Shown here piece after piece: positions 25,901-39,800 of a stretch of 64,000 nucleotides of DNA. A model generated the notes under the pieces. It ran no database searches, was not told the origin of the DNA, and saw only the letters and a list, made by a program, of their open reading frames with translations. Source of the DNA: Halichoerus grypus (Eukaryota > Chordata > Mammalia > Carnivora > Phocidae); contig NC_135715.1 of assembly GCF_964656455.1 (NCBI RefSeq), forward strand, positions 167,678,437 through 167,742,436, given 5' to 3'. Positions within the stretch are counted from its first letter, which is position 1. The number at the start of each line of letters is the position of its first letter. Made by a program: the position numbers and the translations under genes.

Positions 25901-28900
25901 TTGGTAGGACCTAGGACTCGAGAAGCTCCATGGGTCTCAACCATCTGTCCATACATATTATTTCACGTACTGCTCTCTGCTGGGTGCTTAGGGCTGGGCA
26001 CTCTGGTGAATTGGAACCCTTGTTTTGGGGGGTCTTGTCCCATCTGTGGGGGAGCTACCAAAGAGTACAATGAGGGCACAAGATCTTTCTGCCCAGAGGA
26101 CCGAAAAAACATTCTTTCCATGTTTTCCTCAGTTACTGTTCCTTCTGATTTTTTAAGGGTCGTGGGCATGATTGTTCCAGTGGTCTTAGGTTTTGAAAAC
26201 CAAAGATACCAAGGTAAGTATTTCTTAGGCTTCTGTGCCTTGCTTTGCCATGAACCTTTCCTAAGGCAAAGAATGCAGAAACTACCTTCTTGAAGAGAAA
26301 GGAGGAAATGCTGAGTGAAAAGGTTAATATCTTAAGGAAAAAAGGTCCTATATATATTTTTAAATGTGGGTTCATCAATATATTGGTTTTAATAGCCCTG
26401 TATCATCTTTAGTTCATAGTCAAGTTCATGTTCAAATGGGCTTCAACATACACATTTGTTAAATATGTCCAGCAAAATGCACTCTCCTTGAATATCAGGC
26501 TCTGTTAGAAGTGTCTAGAGGACTTAGCATATTTTATCACAGTGATGCAGAAAATTTGGAGAAGCCAAAGAGGGACTGAAATCTCTAGTCTAAACAAACT
26601 TCTGATTGCCTTTTTTCTGCAGGCATCTCTTCAGAAGTCATAATAGAGAAAATTAAAGCTTGGGAATCCAGTGGTTTAAAGTGTAAATTGATTTCTTTCT
26701 AATGATACAGCCAACTTTCTGAATATGAAGCATGGTAACCATCCTTTTTCATACTAAGGATGACAGACAAGGTTCTTGGTAATGTTGCCATAGGAACAAT
26801 GGACAGACTGGGTACCATCCATTTCGTTGTAGTAAAATGTCTTCCTTTTATGATTCTAATGCTGATCTAAGCCTAAGGAATTAATTTCTCCCTCTCTTCC
26901 TGTGAAAACTGTTTAATCACACAACTTTCCCCAAACTTTCCTTCTTGCATCCAAACAGGGGCTGTATTGTGACATCCGTCAGCTGGTCCAATTTATCAAA
27001 GAGGCTCATGGGAATGTCTTCAGGAGAGTGGCCCTCAGTGCTTTGCTTGACAGTGCTGAGAAGTTGGCACCAGGGAAAAAGGTGGAGGAGAATGAATCAG
27101 AATCTAAGACTGCAGGCAGTAAAAGGTTAGAAACTTGAGCTATAAATATTAGTATGGCCTTATGTCAGTAGAGTGTAATTTGTTGTAATGTCCATGTGGT
27201 TCACAGAATGGTGTGTAACTCTAGTGCAGGGCTGGAGGAACTGTCTTGTATAAATGGTATCACTGGTGATGTAGCAAAACATGTGTTTACTATGAAACAA
27301 ATCCTGCTTCTCTATAAATCAAAGCGCAGTTCATCTCAGGCTTACATGCACTTGACCTTTATTTCATAGCTCTCAACAATATGGTGAAATGCTATCTGTG
27401 CTAGTCTTTTCCATAAATAATTTACATTTTTGTCCAGAGAGGAAAAGCAATTATGGATACCATGTCCTCCTGTTCAGTAAGTAATATTTTAAACATGGCA
27501 AAATACAAATTGCTGAGATGTGCCCTATTGTTTTTCCTTCTAGTAAATATAAATTTATTGTATGCCTATTCTATAAAATATGCCACTTAACAAGATTAAA
27601 AGAAACTCCTAAACTTAAAATTCTGCTTGTAAGTTAATGACTCTGCATTGATGGTGGTATTCTTAGACAATAAGGCAGCTAGGTCATGAATCAAATGGTA
27701 GGAAATAAATTTCATACAGTATAGACTCATGACGACATAGGGTTTGCAAGCAATATATGTTGACTATAACGGAGTGTTTTGCTTTGTGAAGTATATGAAG
27801 TATTGAGGAGTGGTGTCCTGCTCTGTTTGATTGGTGGACTGCACCATTTGCATAGGTCAGAGGCAGGAAGCATTGTGGATAAAGGGCAGGTGTCCTCTGC
27901 ACCTGAGGAATGTCGCAGCTTCATGTCTGGTCGCCCCTCACAGACTCCAGAGCAGTAAGTAACATTGATTTTCTCTCCAGTGCAGTGGGGCTGAGCACTT
28001 CCCACTGTAAGAAATTCAATTTTCCCAACTGCTATTTGTTTGCTTGTCATTAGCTTTGAACTTTGCCTTGCTTCTGCCCTTTACTTTTCCTTCCCAAAGC
28101 CACTAATCTCTACAGACCCAAATCATAAATAACCAACCTCATGCCTGTGGGAAGCTTCCTTAACAACATTTCCCATTTCCAATTTCTACCCCACTTCTGC
28201 TTTTCGTGCACACTCCTGCAGATAAATCATGAAAACTAGCATGTGTATCAGGTGGGGTGGAGGTGTCATCTACTTTATTGCTTAAAATCACTTATAACTT
28301 TTTTTATTTAAATGTATTAATGGCTGTCAATGTGCTTGATGAAGCTTTTCCAAAAATAAGTAAGATAAACTTCTCTTGTGCTCTGATTTAGCTAAAACAT
28401 AGACTCTACTCCATTTTCACCTTGGTCTTCTCCTGAGATCCATTCCAGTGTTCCCTGAAATCAATCAGTTTATCTCCACTTTTTATAATGGCAAAGTCAA
28501 AAGCATCTTAAAATTAGTGCCTCCAGAAAATGGGAGAATTACTATAGACACTAAACATACAGTCTAGTTCTAGGCAAGGCTCATTTGTCTTCATTCTTCT
28601 TTTGAGAACTACTTACTCACAAGTGGTGTGATCAGTATCTAAAATAGGAACATCATTCAAGATATACCATTTTACTTCCCCAAACCCTGGTTTACTATGA
28701 AACAATTACCTTTCCAGAAATTCTGCAGGTTTTATGGTATACCATAATGCATAGTATATAGTCAAGGAAATCACTGTCATCAAATAGGACCATGGTAATT
28801 CACAACAAGCAAGGAAAACCTTCAAAGAACAAAAGCCTGGATAGTTTTTATAGCCCTTCAAAATCTTAGAGACTGTCTCTAAGTGCCTGGAGAAAAGTAA

Positions 28901-31900
28901 AGAAAAGATAAATCAACTCTATGAGTCTAGGGACCATGTGAGTTTTTGCTTACCATTATAGCCCCAATGCTTAGGACTTGACCCCCATAGTAAACACTTA
29001 ATATCTATTTCAGAAATGAATGAATGAATAACAAGCAATCAATGAAAGGATAGAATTGTGAAATTACCATTAAGTTTTTGTTTCCTTTAACTTCCTTTCT
29101 TAAATGTGAGGTTTAAGGAAGTCTTTAAGGACATAGTAAAAAGTCAAACATAAGCTCTAAGGGAAAAAAATTAATGTAAAGGGCAAAGTTCTGTAGCTGA
29201 ATAGCCACAAGACTAGTTAAAGTCTATACATACAGAGCATGAGCAGAAAAAGGAGAGAGGGCTTTTTTTCCCCCACAGTAGCACTAGCAACTATTAAGCA
29301 AATATGATCAATGAGAATGATCTAATAAGTAAACTGTATTTTAAAAATAAAACCATCTATCTTCATAGGTGATTTCATTTTCTAGATGGCAAAATATTTT
29401 CTTTCTCCAGTGTTCTGATATCCCAGCATTGAGCATGGGTCTGTTCTTTCCCCTTGAATAAAGATACATGTTTTAATATGCTTCTGCATAAAAATTTCCA
29501 TTTGGAGGGATGTCATGGAATGTTAAATATAGAGCTTTTCCCTGATCTGAGTGGGCGCAGGAGTTGAGCATGCCAAATACCCTGTTTAGCACTGGAGAAA
29601 GGTAGGTGGACAATCCTGGTTACTCCTTTATCCTCTCTTTCTCCTGCCCTTCCCTCCCCTTCTGGCCCTTCTCTTCTTCTTCCTCCTTAAATAAAAATAA
29701 ACTAATTAAATTTAGAAGCAGTTTCATATGCTCATTTCTCTGAAACTCATTATCAATACACACCATTGGACAAAGCTGATGTAGCATTTTATTGAGATGT
29801 TGTCTCACCCAAACCATGTGGTCATATCATCGTTGTGTCCCACGTTCCCTAAAGGTAAGAAACTCACAAACTCACAAATTCATATCATATATGATAAACA
29901 GAATGTCCTGGTTTGAAATAAAAATAAAATGTAGTTAGTACTCTAATGAAATTTTGAGAGATAAAATCCGAACCTCCATATGAATATCTCCAGAAAATGA
30001 TTGCCTCACCCAGTACTGTTGAATTTTAGGTAGATTCTGGATTCAATCCCAAAGCTTGTAGGCAAATCATTACCTAAAATTTCATAAACAAATTTCATCA
30101 CATATTACTGAGTATTTTCTGTGACTTTTCCTTCCAACTTTCTAAAGTAAGATATGTTGCTGAAGTTGACAAATGTAGCGAAACAGAAAAGCAAATAAAA
30201 ATCATTTTAAAATTGAAATACCATCAACTAGAGATAACCACTGTAAACTTTTGGTGTGCTGGGTACATTTTTGAGCATGTGTACATGCAAGCTCACAGAC
30301 ACATGCTCACATGTGTACTTTGTTTATTTAACATGGTGTTATTCTATTTCATCCATTGATTCTAAGCCTTCTAACTTTGCAATATATCTTCAACATTTCC
30401 CGTAGCAATCATCTTCTAAAATAGGATTTTGATGACTACAGAATATGCCATCAGATAGAAGTTCTATAATTTAATTATTTCTCTAGAGTTTAAAATTAGA
30501 TTGCTTCCAGTTTTTCAGTGTTGACCTATAATACCTCAGCGAGCATTCGATCATCTTGTTATCATGTTAGTCATCATATACATGTTAGTATATTTTCCAG
30601 TCATTTCCTTGGGATAACTGTCTGGAAATTGGATTTCTCTGTCATGGCTATAGATATTGGTTTTGGATAACACATTACTAAATTACCTTCCAGAAAAGTT
30701 GAGTCTTTCTATCTCATCACTGGCAGGATGATGGTAACCAATTGCTTTCTTTTTTCCCCTCTTAATCTTTACCAATTTAATGAGTGAAAATAGGGATCTC
30801 ATTTCAACTGATCTTCCCCCTCCCCCCCAATTCCTAGTGAGATTAACCTCTGCATATTATGGCCACTTGTCTTTTTCCTCTTGTGGAATGTCCTGGTCAG
30901 AAACCCCTTTGGATGTGTTCCCATTTGGCTTATTGAGTTGGACTAATTTTTTTTACTTTTAAACCTTACTTAAGCTTCTTTGCCCTGAGAAAGCTAAATA
31001 ATCAGGCATGATGAAAATAATTTAGTAAACAGTTGCGGGATGATGCACCCCCTGAGTATGGTTGCATTTCACTTATTCATTTATTCAAATATCATTTGTG
31101 AGTTTATTTAGTGCCAAGAATTATACTATGCTGGGGTGGGGGTAGAGAGTGAGATACAGTACTGCACAAGCCTCTGGGAACCTTCAAAAAAAAGTGAAAT
31201 ATTTAAACATCATAAGTGCTTCTGCTATTATGACTCACACCTGCAGATGAATACCTGCAATAATATTTGGTCTTTTTATTAAAGTTGGAAAAAAACTGAT
31301 TACCTCTACTTGACAGCTGAGACATGACTGTTTTCAGGAAGACTTCAGAGTCAACTTTGGTCTCACTCCTTCCACTCCCCCTCTGACTCATCCTAAATCC
31401 AAGCCCATCCAAGATCATCCTGCATGAATTGCGTAAATGTCATTGGCAGGAAGTTGAAAGAAATTTAAGGAATTTCCCATGTGTTGTCAGACATTTAACT
31501 CTACCCTCTGCTTGCTTTCAGTGATGAACAAATGCAAGGGGGCAACCTGGGGCGGAAGGATTTCTGGCGCAAGATGTTCAAATCCCAGAGTGCAGCAAGT
31601 GACACCAGCAGCCAGTCTGAGCAGGATACTTCAGAATGCACCACTGCCCATTCAGGAACCACCTCTGACCGTCGCACCCGCTCACGGTCCCGCAGAATTT
31701 CCCTCCGGAAGAAACTTAAACTCCCCATAGGTAAAAGTATGTCTGTATTTATTTATGGATTCTCTTATTCCCTGCCATGTCCTCAAATCAACTCATAATC
31801 AAAACAAAGTGATGCATGGTAGGGTAGAGAAGGGGAAAGCCTTCAAGTCACAAGGCTTAATCTTGCTCATTCATTCATTCATTCATTCATCTTTTTTTAG

Positions 31901-33821
31901 CAGGTATTTCTCAAACTCCTGCTATGTGCATTTATTGTGTGCAAACACAATGATGCTAGGCATCAGGGATTAAATGATGATCAAAATTACACAGTGCCCA
32001 ACTTTACTGAACTTAAAATTTATTAGGGGTAACAGTCACTAAAGCAGATAATCCTACAACTAAGTGTGGTTGCAAACTTAATTTTATGGAGGAAATATAT
32101 GTTGTGCCATGAAAGCATGCAATGAGGTCTGACCTAAATAGGGAGGAGGAGGCAGAGATCAGAGAAGGCTTCCTGGAGGAAGTGAGATTAAGATCTTCAG
32201 GGTACTTAGGGGAAGGAAGAAAGAGAGCTCTCTAAATGGTAGCAATATAATTTGTAAAAGTATTAGGAGGGAAGGAAGTGGAAGAACTGAGATGAAGAGA
32301 AGAGTGTGTGCACGACTATGACAGAGCAATGGGGACTTGAGCTTGTGAACCTTGCAGGTAAGGTTGGCTCTTCATCCTACAGCCCTACAGAGCCCAAGTG
32401 GGATGTTGAGCAAGCAGGTTAGCTTTTTCTAAAAGATCACTGCATAGACAACATACTGGAGGGAGCACAAGTGGTTAAGTGAGACCAGATAGAAAGCTGT
32501 CTAGTAGTCCAGGCATAAGTAATGGAAACTTGGACTGGGTGGTGACCATGTACAGGGAAGTGGACAGATTTGAGAAATACTTAGGAGGTAAAATCAACAG
32601 GACTTATTGGAAGATGTGTGAAGTGTCAAGGAGAACAGGATGGATTGTGGTTTTGTTCACCAAAGAGGCCCAAATTCTTTTTGTAGTGGTCTTATTCAGT
32701 CTTGTCATTTTATAATCCAACACTGAATATTCAAATCATGTACATTTTGAAAACCATTTGTTTTCACTTCAATTTACATTAAGCCATATAACTTTCATTG
32801 CTTGTTGAGCACATGCTGACATTTCTGTTTAATTCATTTGGGAGAAAATGCTATACTGGTCTAACTTTTAAAAAATTATTAAATAGGAAACTGGCTGAAG
32901 CGGTCCTCCCTCTCGGGCTTAGCAGATGGCGTGGAGGACCTTCTGGACATCAGCTCTGTGGACCGCCTGTCTTTCATCAGGCAAAGCTCCAAGGTAAACA
33001 GCACATCGCTTATGTAAGAGAACGTTGGAGTCGCTGATAGAAAAATTTCAGGACCAAGAAATGCTAAACACCTGGAGGAGCCAAATAAGAAAGAGTTGAA
33101 GAAACTGTCTTCAAATTGAACAAAGTTTAGAAACTTAAATGACCAATGAGAACTAAGATATCCAAGTAGTAGGCTATTATGGAAAGGAAAAAAAGAGTAA
33201 CAAAAAATTTACATAAAATTATAATGCAGATCTAGAGATATATATAGGTATTATTTCCCAGCTATTTTAATATTTTAACCTTAATTTTATTATTATTTTT
33301 AATTCCAGTATAATTAACGGACAGTGTCATATTGGTTTCAGGTATACAATATAGTCATTCAACAATTCGGTACAGTACCCAGTGCTCATCATGATAAGTG
33401 TACTATTAATCCCCATTACTTTTCTCACCCATCCCACCTCCCATTGCCCCTCTAGTAACCACCAGTTTGTTCTCTATAGTTAAGAGTCTGTTATTTTGTT
33501 TCTTTTTGTTGTTGTTTTGTTTTTTAAATTCCACGAGTGAAATCATTTGATATTTGTCTTTCTCTGACTGACTTATTTCATGTAGCATTATACCCTCTAG
33601 ATCCATCCATGTTGTTACAAATGGGTTTCCACTCTCACTACTTTTATTTAACGTAGTACTGGAAATCCTAGCCCCAGCAATCAGACAAGAAAAAGAAATG
33701 AAAGGTATCCAAATTGGTATTTCCCAACTATTTTTAGCTTTTAACATACATGTGAAATTCCTGACATCTCAAGCTCCTACCCAAGGATGCAGTAATTTTC
33801 TAATGATCCTCTTTATGTATT

Positions 33822-33862
<41 letters not shown>

Positions 33863-36800
33863 CATCCTCTTTCTATTACTTTTGTGACTATCTGAACTAT
33901 TCTCCCTATTGAAAAGGATAAAGAAATTCAGGAGGATTTTTCCCACTAAGTGCTTCTTCATAATACTGTTAAGCATTGTAGCAGCATACTATTTGGAAAA
34001 GGTAATGGTTCTCAGTGAAATCCATTTCCTACAAGAGCCTTTCCTATGCATGATCCATGTCTTGGTCACTATAATTTCCAGCATATGGTAAGAGTTATAT
34101 TTCTTTATATCCAAATCATTTGCTTATATTCTTTCTGCTTTGAATCTCACTAAAACCAGTTTTCTTCTATCTGTTTTAATAGTAATATTTTGAAATTATA
34201 AAAAGACTATATCAACCTTATGACATTTAGAAAATATAATTCCTCCTTCACATCCTTTTTACTAAAAAATTGGCCAAATATTGAGAGTATGTGAGGCCCA
34301 TAGCTTCCTTACTTGCTGAAAATTTTAAGTACTTTTGGCCTAAGAGCAAGATCAAGAGCACATTTAAATTCTTAGGAAAAAAACCAAAGATGTTATTTCA
34401 CTTTAATTATAGGGTACTTTATGAATTAATTTATACTGGTTTTTCTTTTTTTTCATAAAGATTTGAAATCTTCTATTTGGCTGTCTTTCAGTTTGGTCTC
34501 ATTCTCAACTGCGGTGTTTTTGTGAAGAATGAATATGGCTTGCTGTTCATGAATTTGAGTTTGGATTTTTTCAGAATTAAACTCTAAGAACATCTCATTT
34601 AGTCACTGAATTATTTTAATGGTGCCTGATTATTTACTTCCAATCTATGACTGGATTCTCTTTCAAATTAGTTATAAGTCATGTCTTTTTTGGTATATAG
34701 GAATAAACCATAGTGACTGACTAACCAGATGTGGAAGTCAGAAGAACTAAAGTAATCTTCATATTCTAAATAACATTTTTCAAGGCAAGTGTTAGTATAA
34801 ACACAAAGAATTGTCTTTTTTTCTCAGGTCAAATTTACCAGTGCAGTGAAGCTTTCTGAAGGTGGGCCAGGGAGTGGAATGGAAAACGGAAGAGATGAAG
34901 AGGAGAATTTCTTCAAGCGTCTTGGTAAATGTCATGCAGCCTAAGAATTACATCCAATTTTCATCACACAGAACAAAAATTTGATTGGATAAAATGATCC
35001 ATTTTCTATTTTCATTGATTTCCTATTCATTTCTTTCTCATGTGTGTGTTGTATTACTATATATAGCTTCTCAATTTTTATCAATTTGGTTCACAGCCTA
35101 CTGTGTTCCTCATTCCATAGTGGACATTAGGTTTACAAAGAAGAGTAAGAGACAGCCTCTTCTTCAGCTCTCTGTCCTTTATTAAAATCTAAGAGCTTTA
35201 AAGAACCTTCAGATTTCCATCTACCTATCTACTTAGGAATTCTGCACATTATATCCCTGAGAGGTGGCCAGCCACCCTCTGAACACTTCCACCAAAGGGG
35301 AGTCTATTACTTCACAAAGCAACCTGTTCCAGAACTAGACAGTTTTAATTGTTAGAAGGTCTTTTCTTATATCCTGAAAATATATTCATCCATAAATTTG
35401 ATTCAGTGGTCCCAGTTATGATATCTGTGGTTACACACACACACATAATACTAGTTTTGCCTTTTATCTATTTCATATTCTCTCTTTTGATCTCACTTCT
35501 GCTGGTTAAACATTATTGATTCCTATTTTTTCCCCTTACATGGAAGAGTCTCTAGACCCATCACCACCCGGATTCCATTTTACTATGTATCCTAACTAGA
35601 TGATATACTCTACAAAATGTGGAGCTTCAGATGGAATGCAATACATCATATTTGACTTTAAGCAGTGTGATAAATAGTGTAACTATTAAGCTCCAGGGAT
35701 ACAGCAAGTGTATGAACATAATTTAAGGTTGCATTATCAAGTTTTACATCCCATAGTTGGCTTGTACTGAATTTGGATTAACTTTTGCTAACTCACCTCA
35801 CATGAATGAATATCATGCTATATTTTGGTATAGCCATTATTAATTCTTCATCTCAAAATAAATAAAATTTATTGTTTCATTAACTTGGGAGATGGTTAAG
35901 TCACATGCCCAGGAAAGAAATTAAGAGACAGAACACAAACCAAGTTGAATTTGGAATCTTTTCTTCTTTGCAATTGTGCTATAAGGATTCATCTGCAGAG
36001 ACATACACATTCCCTGTTTTCATCCAAACTGTTGCTATTATTACTGACCAGGACAAATACAAAGATATAACTCTTATGACGCTTCTAGTTGACTTTTATT
36101 AATTAACAATTTGTGGGTATGATTTTTCAGCCAACAATATACTTAATTTAATAGCAATTAACAAACATTTCTCATTTCATTATAAAAACATCAGATTTTA
36201 CCAAAAAATATCTCATTTCATTATAACTCTAAAGGAAATACGCAGCTTAGTTCAATACAGTGTATTCTTCATGAAACCACAGTGATTCCTATGATTACTT
36301 CTGGTTTTTAAAAAAGTTCCTGTTTGGGCGCCTGGGTGGCTCAGTTGGTTAAGCGACTGCCTTCGGCTCAGGTCATGATCCTGGAGTCCCTGGATCGAGT
36401 CCTGCATCGGGCTCCCTGCTCGGCAGGGAGCCTGCTTCTCCCTCTGACCCTCCCCCCTCTCATGTGCTCTCTCTCTCTCATTCTCTCTGTCTCAAATAAA
36501 TAAATAAAAATCTTAAAAAATAAATAAATAAATAAATAAATAAAAATAAAAAAGTTCCTGTTTATCTAATCTCTTACAGAATTTGGCTAGGGCATACATC
36601 AAACTTCTTAGTCTGTGGCTTTAAGAATCTTCCTAACAACCAGGACCTTTGTCATTTTCAGTCCTTTTGGAGTCTTTTCACTCCTCATGATATTTCAGAG
36701 AAGATACACCTAGCATTCAGAACCATCAGTATTATAAGTAGATTTTTGTGGTCTTTTTTGTTTGTTTGTTGTTTTTTGTTTTGAGAATGAAGTATGAAGA

Positions 36801-39800
36801 TAAAGAGTGTTCTCCAGGCATGTGCCATATTAGTTGAATGTCATTTGACTAGTACTGTGATTACCTCTGTAAGTTCTTTCTGTACACTGGAGTGTAATTT
36901 CATGGAACTGAGAATTAACTTAGGGTAGGGGCTCTCACATTTGATGCCTCCTTAACGAAGCTTTTCTGTACTTACATGTTTGTGAATTTTTCTCATTGGT
37001 GGAAAGGATGAAAGCATAATTCAGTTGTTTACCTTCCTTCTGATTCCCTTACATCCCCTTCTTCAAGTAGGCCAATATCTTTAGTCTAGTTCCAAACATG
37101 TTATCATTAGCATTCTCATAAACCTTTTTTATTCTAGAATTTTTTTACCACCATTCCTGCATATTTCAGCCATTGTTTTACATATTCTTTATATTTCATT
37201 CACAAACAGGAGAGACTTGGTATAGAACCTTGATAGAGTCTGATTCTGGGATCAGTTTGTGTTAGCAAAACCTGAAATAATACAGTCTCTTTCTGTGTAT
37301 CCAGAAGACAAAACTATAAAATCTAAGAATGATATCTAGAATTTCATGTGCTTTTGACTGGCAAGAGAAGATAGCTTGCATATCACCATCATTCTTTGCC
37401 CATGTTCTCTGGTTTATTAAAAATTTTGAAAGGTATTTTATAGAGATAGTTCCTTTGAAATCTCTTGCAGTAGCTAGGTATCCTCAGCTATTCTAAAAAA
37501 CTGAAAAAACCATTATCTTAGTACATTGTAATTTACAACTACTGCCTTTGGCCATGTGAACATCTCTATCTCTGGGACTGCTTTGCCTTTTCTCCCTCTT
37601 TCCCTCTCTCCCTCTCCCTCTCCCTTCCTCTCTCACTCTCTCTCTCCATCTCTCTCCCTCTCTCTCCCCCTTTCTCTGTCTCTCTCTCTCTCTCTCTAAT
37701 CCATATGTATAAATGATTCCTGTGTATCCATTATAGATGTATTGTCCTTTTCTTTCTCAATTATTTTAATTTAATTATATATTTCTCTGTCTCTTTAAAG
37801 TTGTTAAGGAAAACAAACATCAAACATTCTTACCTTCAATCTAAATGTAGTACTCAAACTTCACTGAGTTAAGATCAAATGCAATAACCAATAGAATTTC
37901 TTTAAAATCTAAAAAATTATTCAACAAATGAAAAATACATCTGCTGAACATTTAACAGAACTGTAATTGCATTTGTAATCAGCTGTCTTTTTCTTTTATG
38001 TTTTTATATTCACTAAGAATATTTCATTTTAGAAATAATATTATCTTTGAGGGAAGATATTTTATTAAACCAGTGTTTTTTTTTTAATCAATAAAATTTA
38101 CTGAATATTTTCTATGTGCTCAATTCTGCCATAAATTCCACGGGAAATGCTGCTTAAAGAAATACTATATTTTGAAATATCCCTTTTTAAATTTAACAGA
38201 TTATAAAAACTGTATTCTATATAAATTTATAAATGATACCTCAATAAATTTAATTTAAAAATAGCAAATAGAATGTATTGAGACTAAAAAATTAATCCTT
38301 ATGTCCAAGGAAACCAAGAGGCATCCTTATATCCTAGTAAGTTTATATAAAAGATGAATAGGAGGTGCATTTTACAACCAAATTACTTTTCAACATTTCT
38401 TTTAGTAGTACAATATGGAATGCCAACTGGGAACAATTTTACAATCAGTTTATAACATATACAATATTGATTTATTTCTTACGGTAAGTTTTTCTGACCT
38501 AATCTCTACTTTCAGCGTGTACAAAACTCTAACCTCCTTCACCATAAACAATTGGGTATTCTGGGGATGCAGTGTGGCATAGTGGTAAGAAGGCAGGCTG
38601 TGGTCATCAGGTCTGGATTTGAATCCTGACTTCATAACTTTCTATTGCATGAACTTAAACTGGGCTAGTTAATCTGTTTCCTCTTTCTGTATCTCTCTAT
38701 GTTCTTACTGCTCTGTTCCCTCTCATTCACTTTTTAAAAAAATTATTTATTTATTTGACAGAGAGAGATAGCGAGAGCAGGAACACAAGCAGGGGGAGTG
38801 GGAGAGAGAGAAGCAGGCTTCCTGCTGAGCAGAGAGCCCGATGTGGGGCTTGACCCCAGGACCCTGGGATCATGAACTGAGCCAAAGGCAGATGCTTAAT
38901 GACTGAGCCACCCAGGCACCCCATTATTCACTTTTTTTAAATCATCTTTAAAGATTTATCTTATAAGGCTGTTACAAAAAACTAATTATAAAATATTTCA
39001 TACAATATTTAACGCATACTAAGTGCTCAAAAATGGGAGCAAATACATGGTTATCCATTAATGTTATATAGATACAATGGAAATTTTCCATTATCAATAG
39101 CTTTTACTTACAAGCATGAATCTTATGTCTGAGATCATAGGATTCTACTGATCTTCATACCTATAATAAATATCCATCATTCTGTGAAGCAAAGAATATA
39201 GGTTCTTCTTGACAAAGATTGTTTTGATCACTTCTCTTTTCATTATTTTACTTAGACTCCTTAGCCATACTGTTTCTGAAGTTCTTTTGATCAAAATGGA
39301 ACTTCTGGGAATATTAAATAGGCTTCCTTTAGAATTCATTATCTTGTCAAATAAATATTAAGAAAAATGATGAAAAGCTTATTCTTAATGCATCTTTCAA
39401 TAAGATGATGGCAACTGTCCTTAATAAATTGGTTAAGTAAGAATAAGTTTATTGGGGCACCTGGGTGGCTCAGTCAGTTAAGCCTCTGCCTTTGGTTCAG
39501 GTCATGATCTCAGGGTCGTGGGATCAAGCCCCCCATCAGGCTCCCTGCTCAGTGGGGATTCTGCTTCTCCTTCTGCCTCCTCCCCCTCACTCATGCTCGC
39601 TCTCTCTCTCTCTTGCAAATAAATAAAATCTTTTTTTAAAAAGAATGTATTGTAAATCTTAATTATCGTATTATTGTAACAAATAATAAAACATCTGGAT
39701 TCACTAAAAAGAAAAATATTTGGGGTCTATCTTAAATTCAAAGTTTAAGGGACTGCTACGGTTATAATGTCTTTTAACCAATGAGATTTTCTCTGATATG

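Larger units (their letters stand above)
27955..31521 (+). other. UNC80: UNC80 intron, window exons 11-12
   Basis: A 3.6-kb intron. It holds an L2 3-prime end (about 28918-29034), an old antisense L1 3-prime region (about 30230-30960) and an L2-like piece (about 31070-31190). The remainder is AT-rich with nothing recognised. Confidence 0.82.
32994..34827 (+). other. UNC80: UNC80 intron, window exons 13-14
   Basis: A 1.8-kb intron with a 5-prime-inverted L1 fragment (33280-33717) and an AC run at 33824-33860. The rest (33861-34827) is AT-rich with nothing recognised. Confidence 0.82.

Noticed and set aside
36326..36400. SINE heads as functional tRNA genes.
   Set aside because: They keep A-box and B-box like motifs but not a full cloverleaf, and continue into SINE bodies with A-tails.
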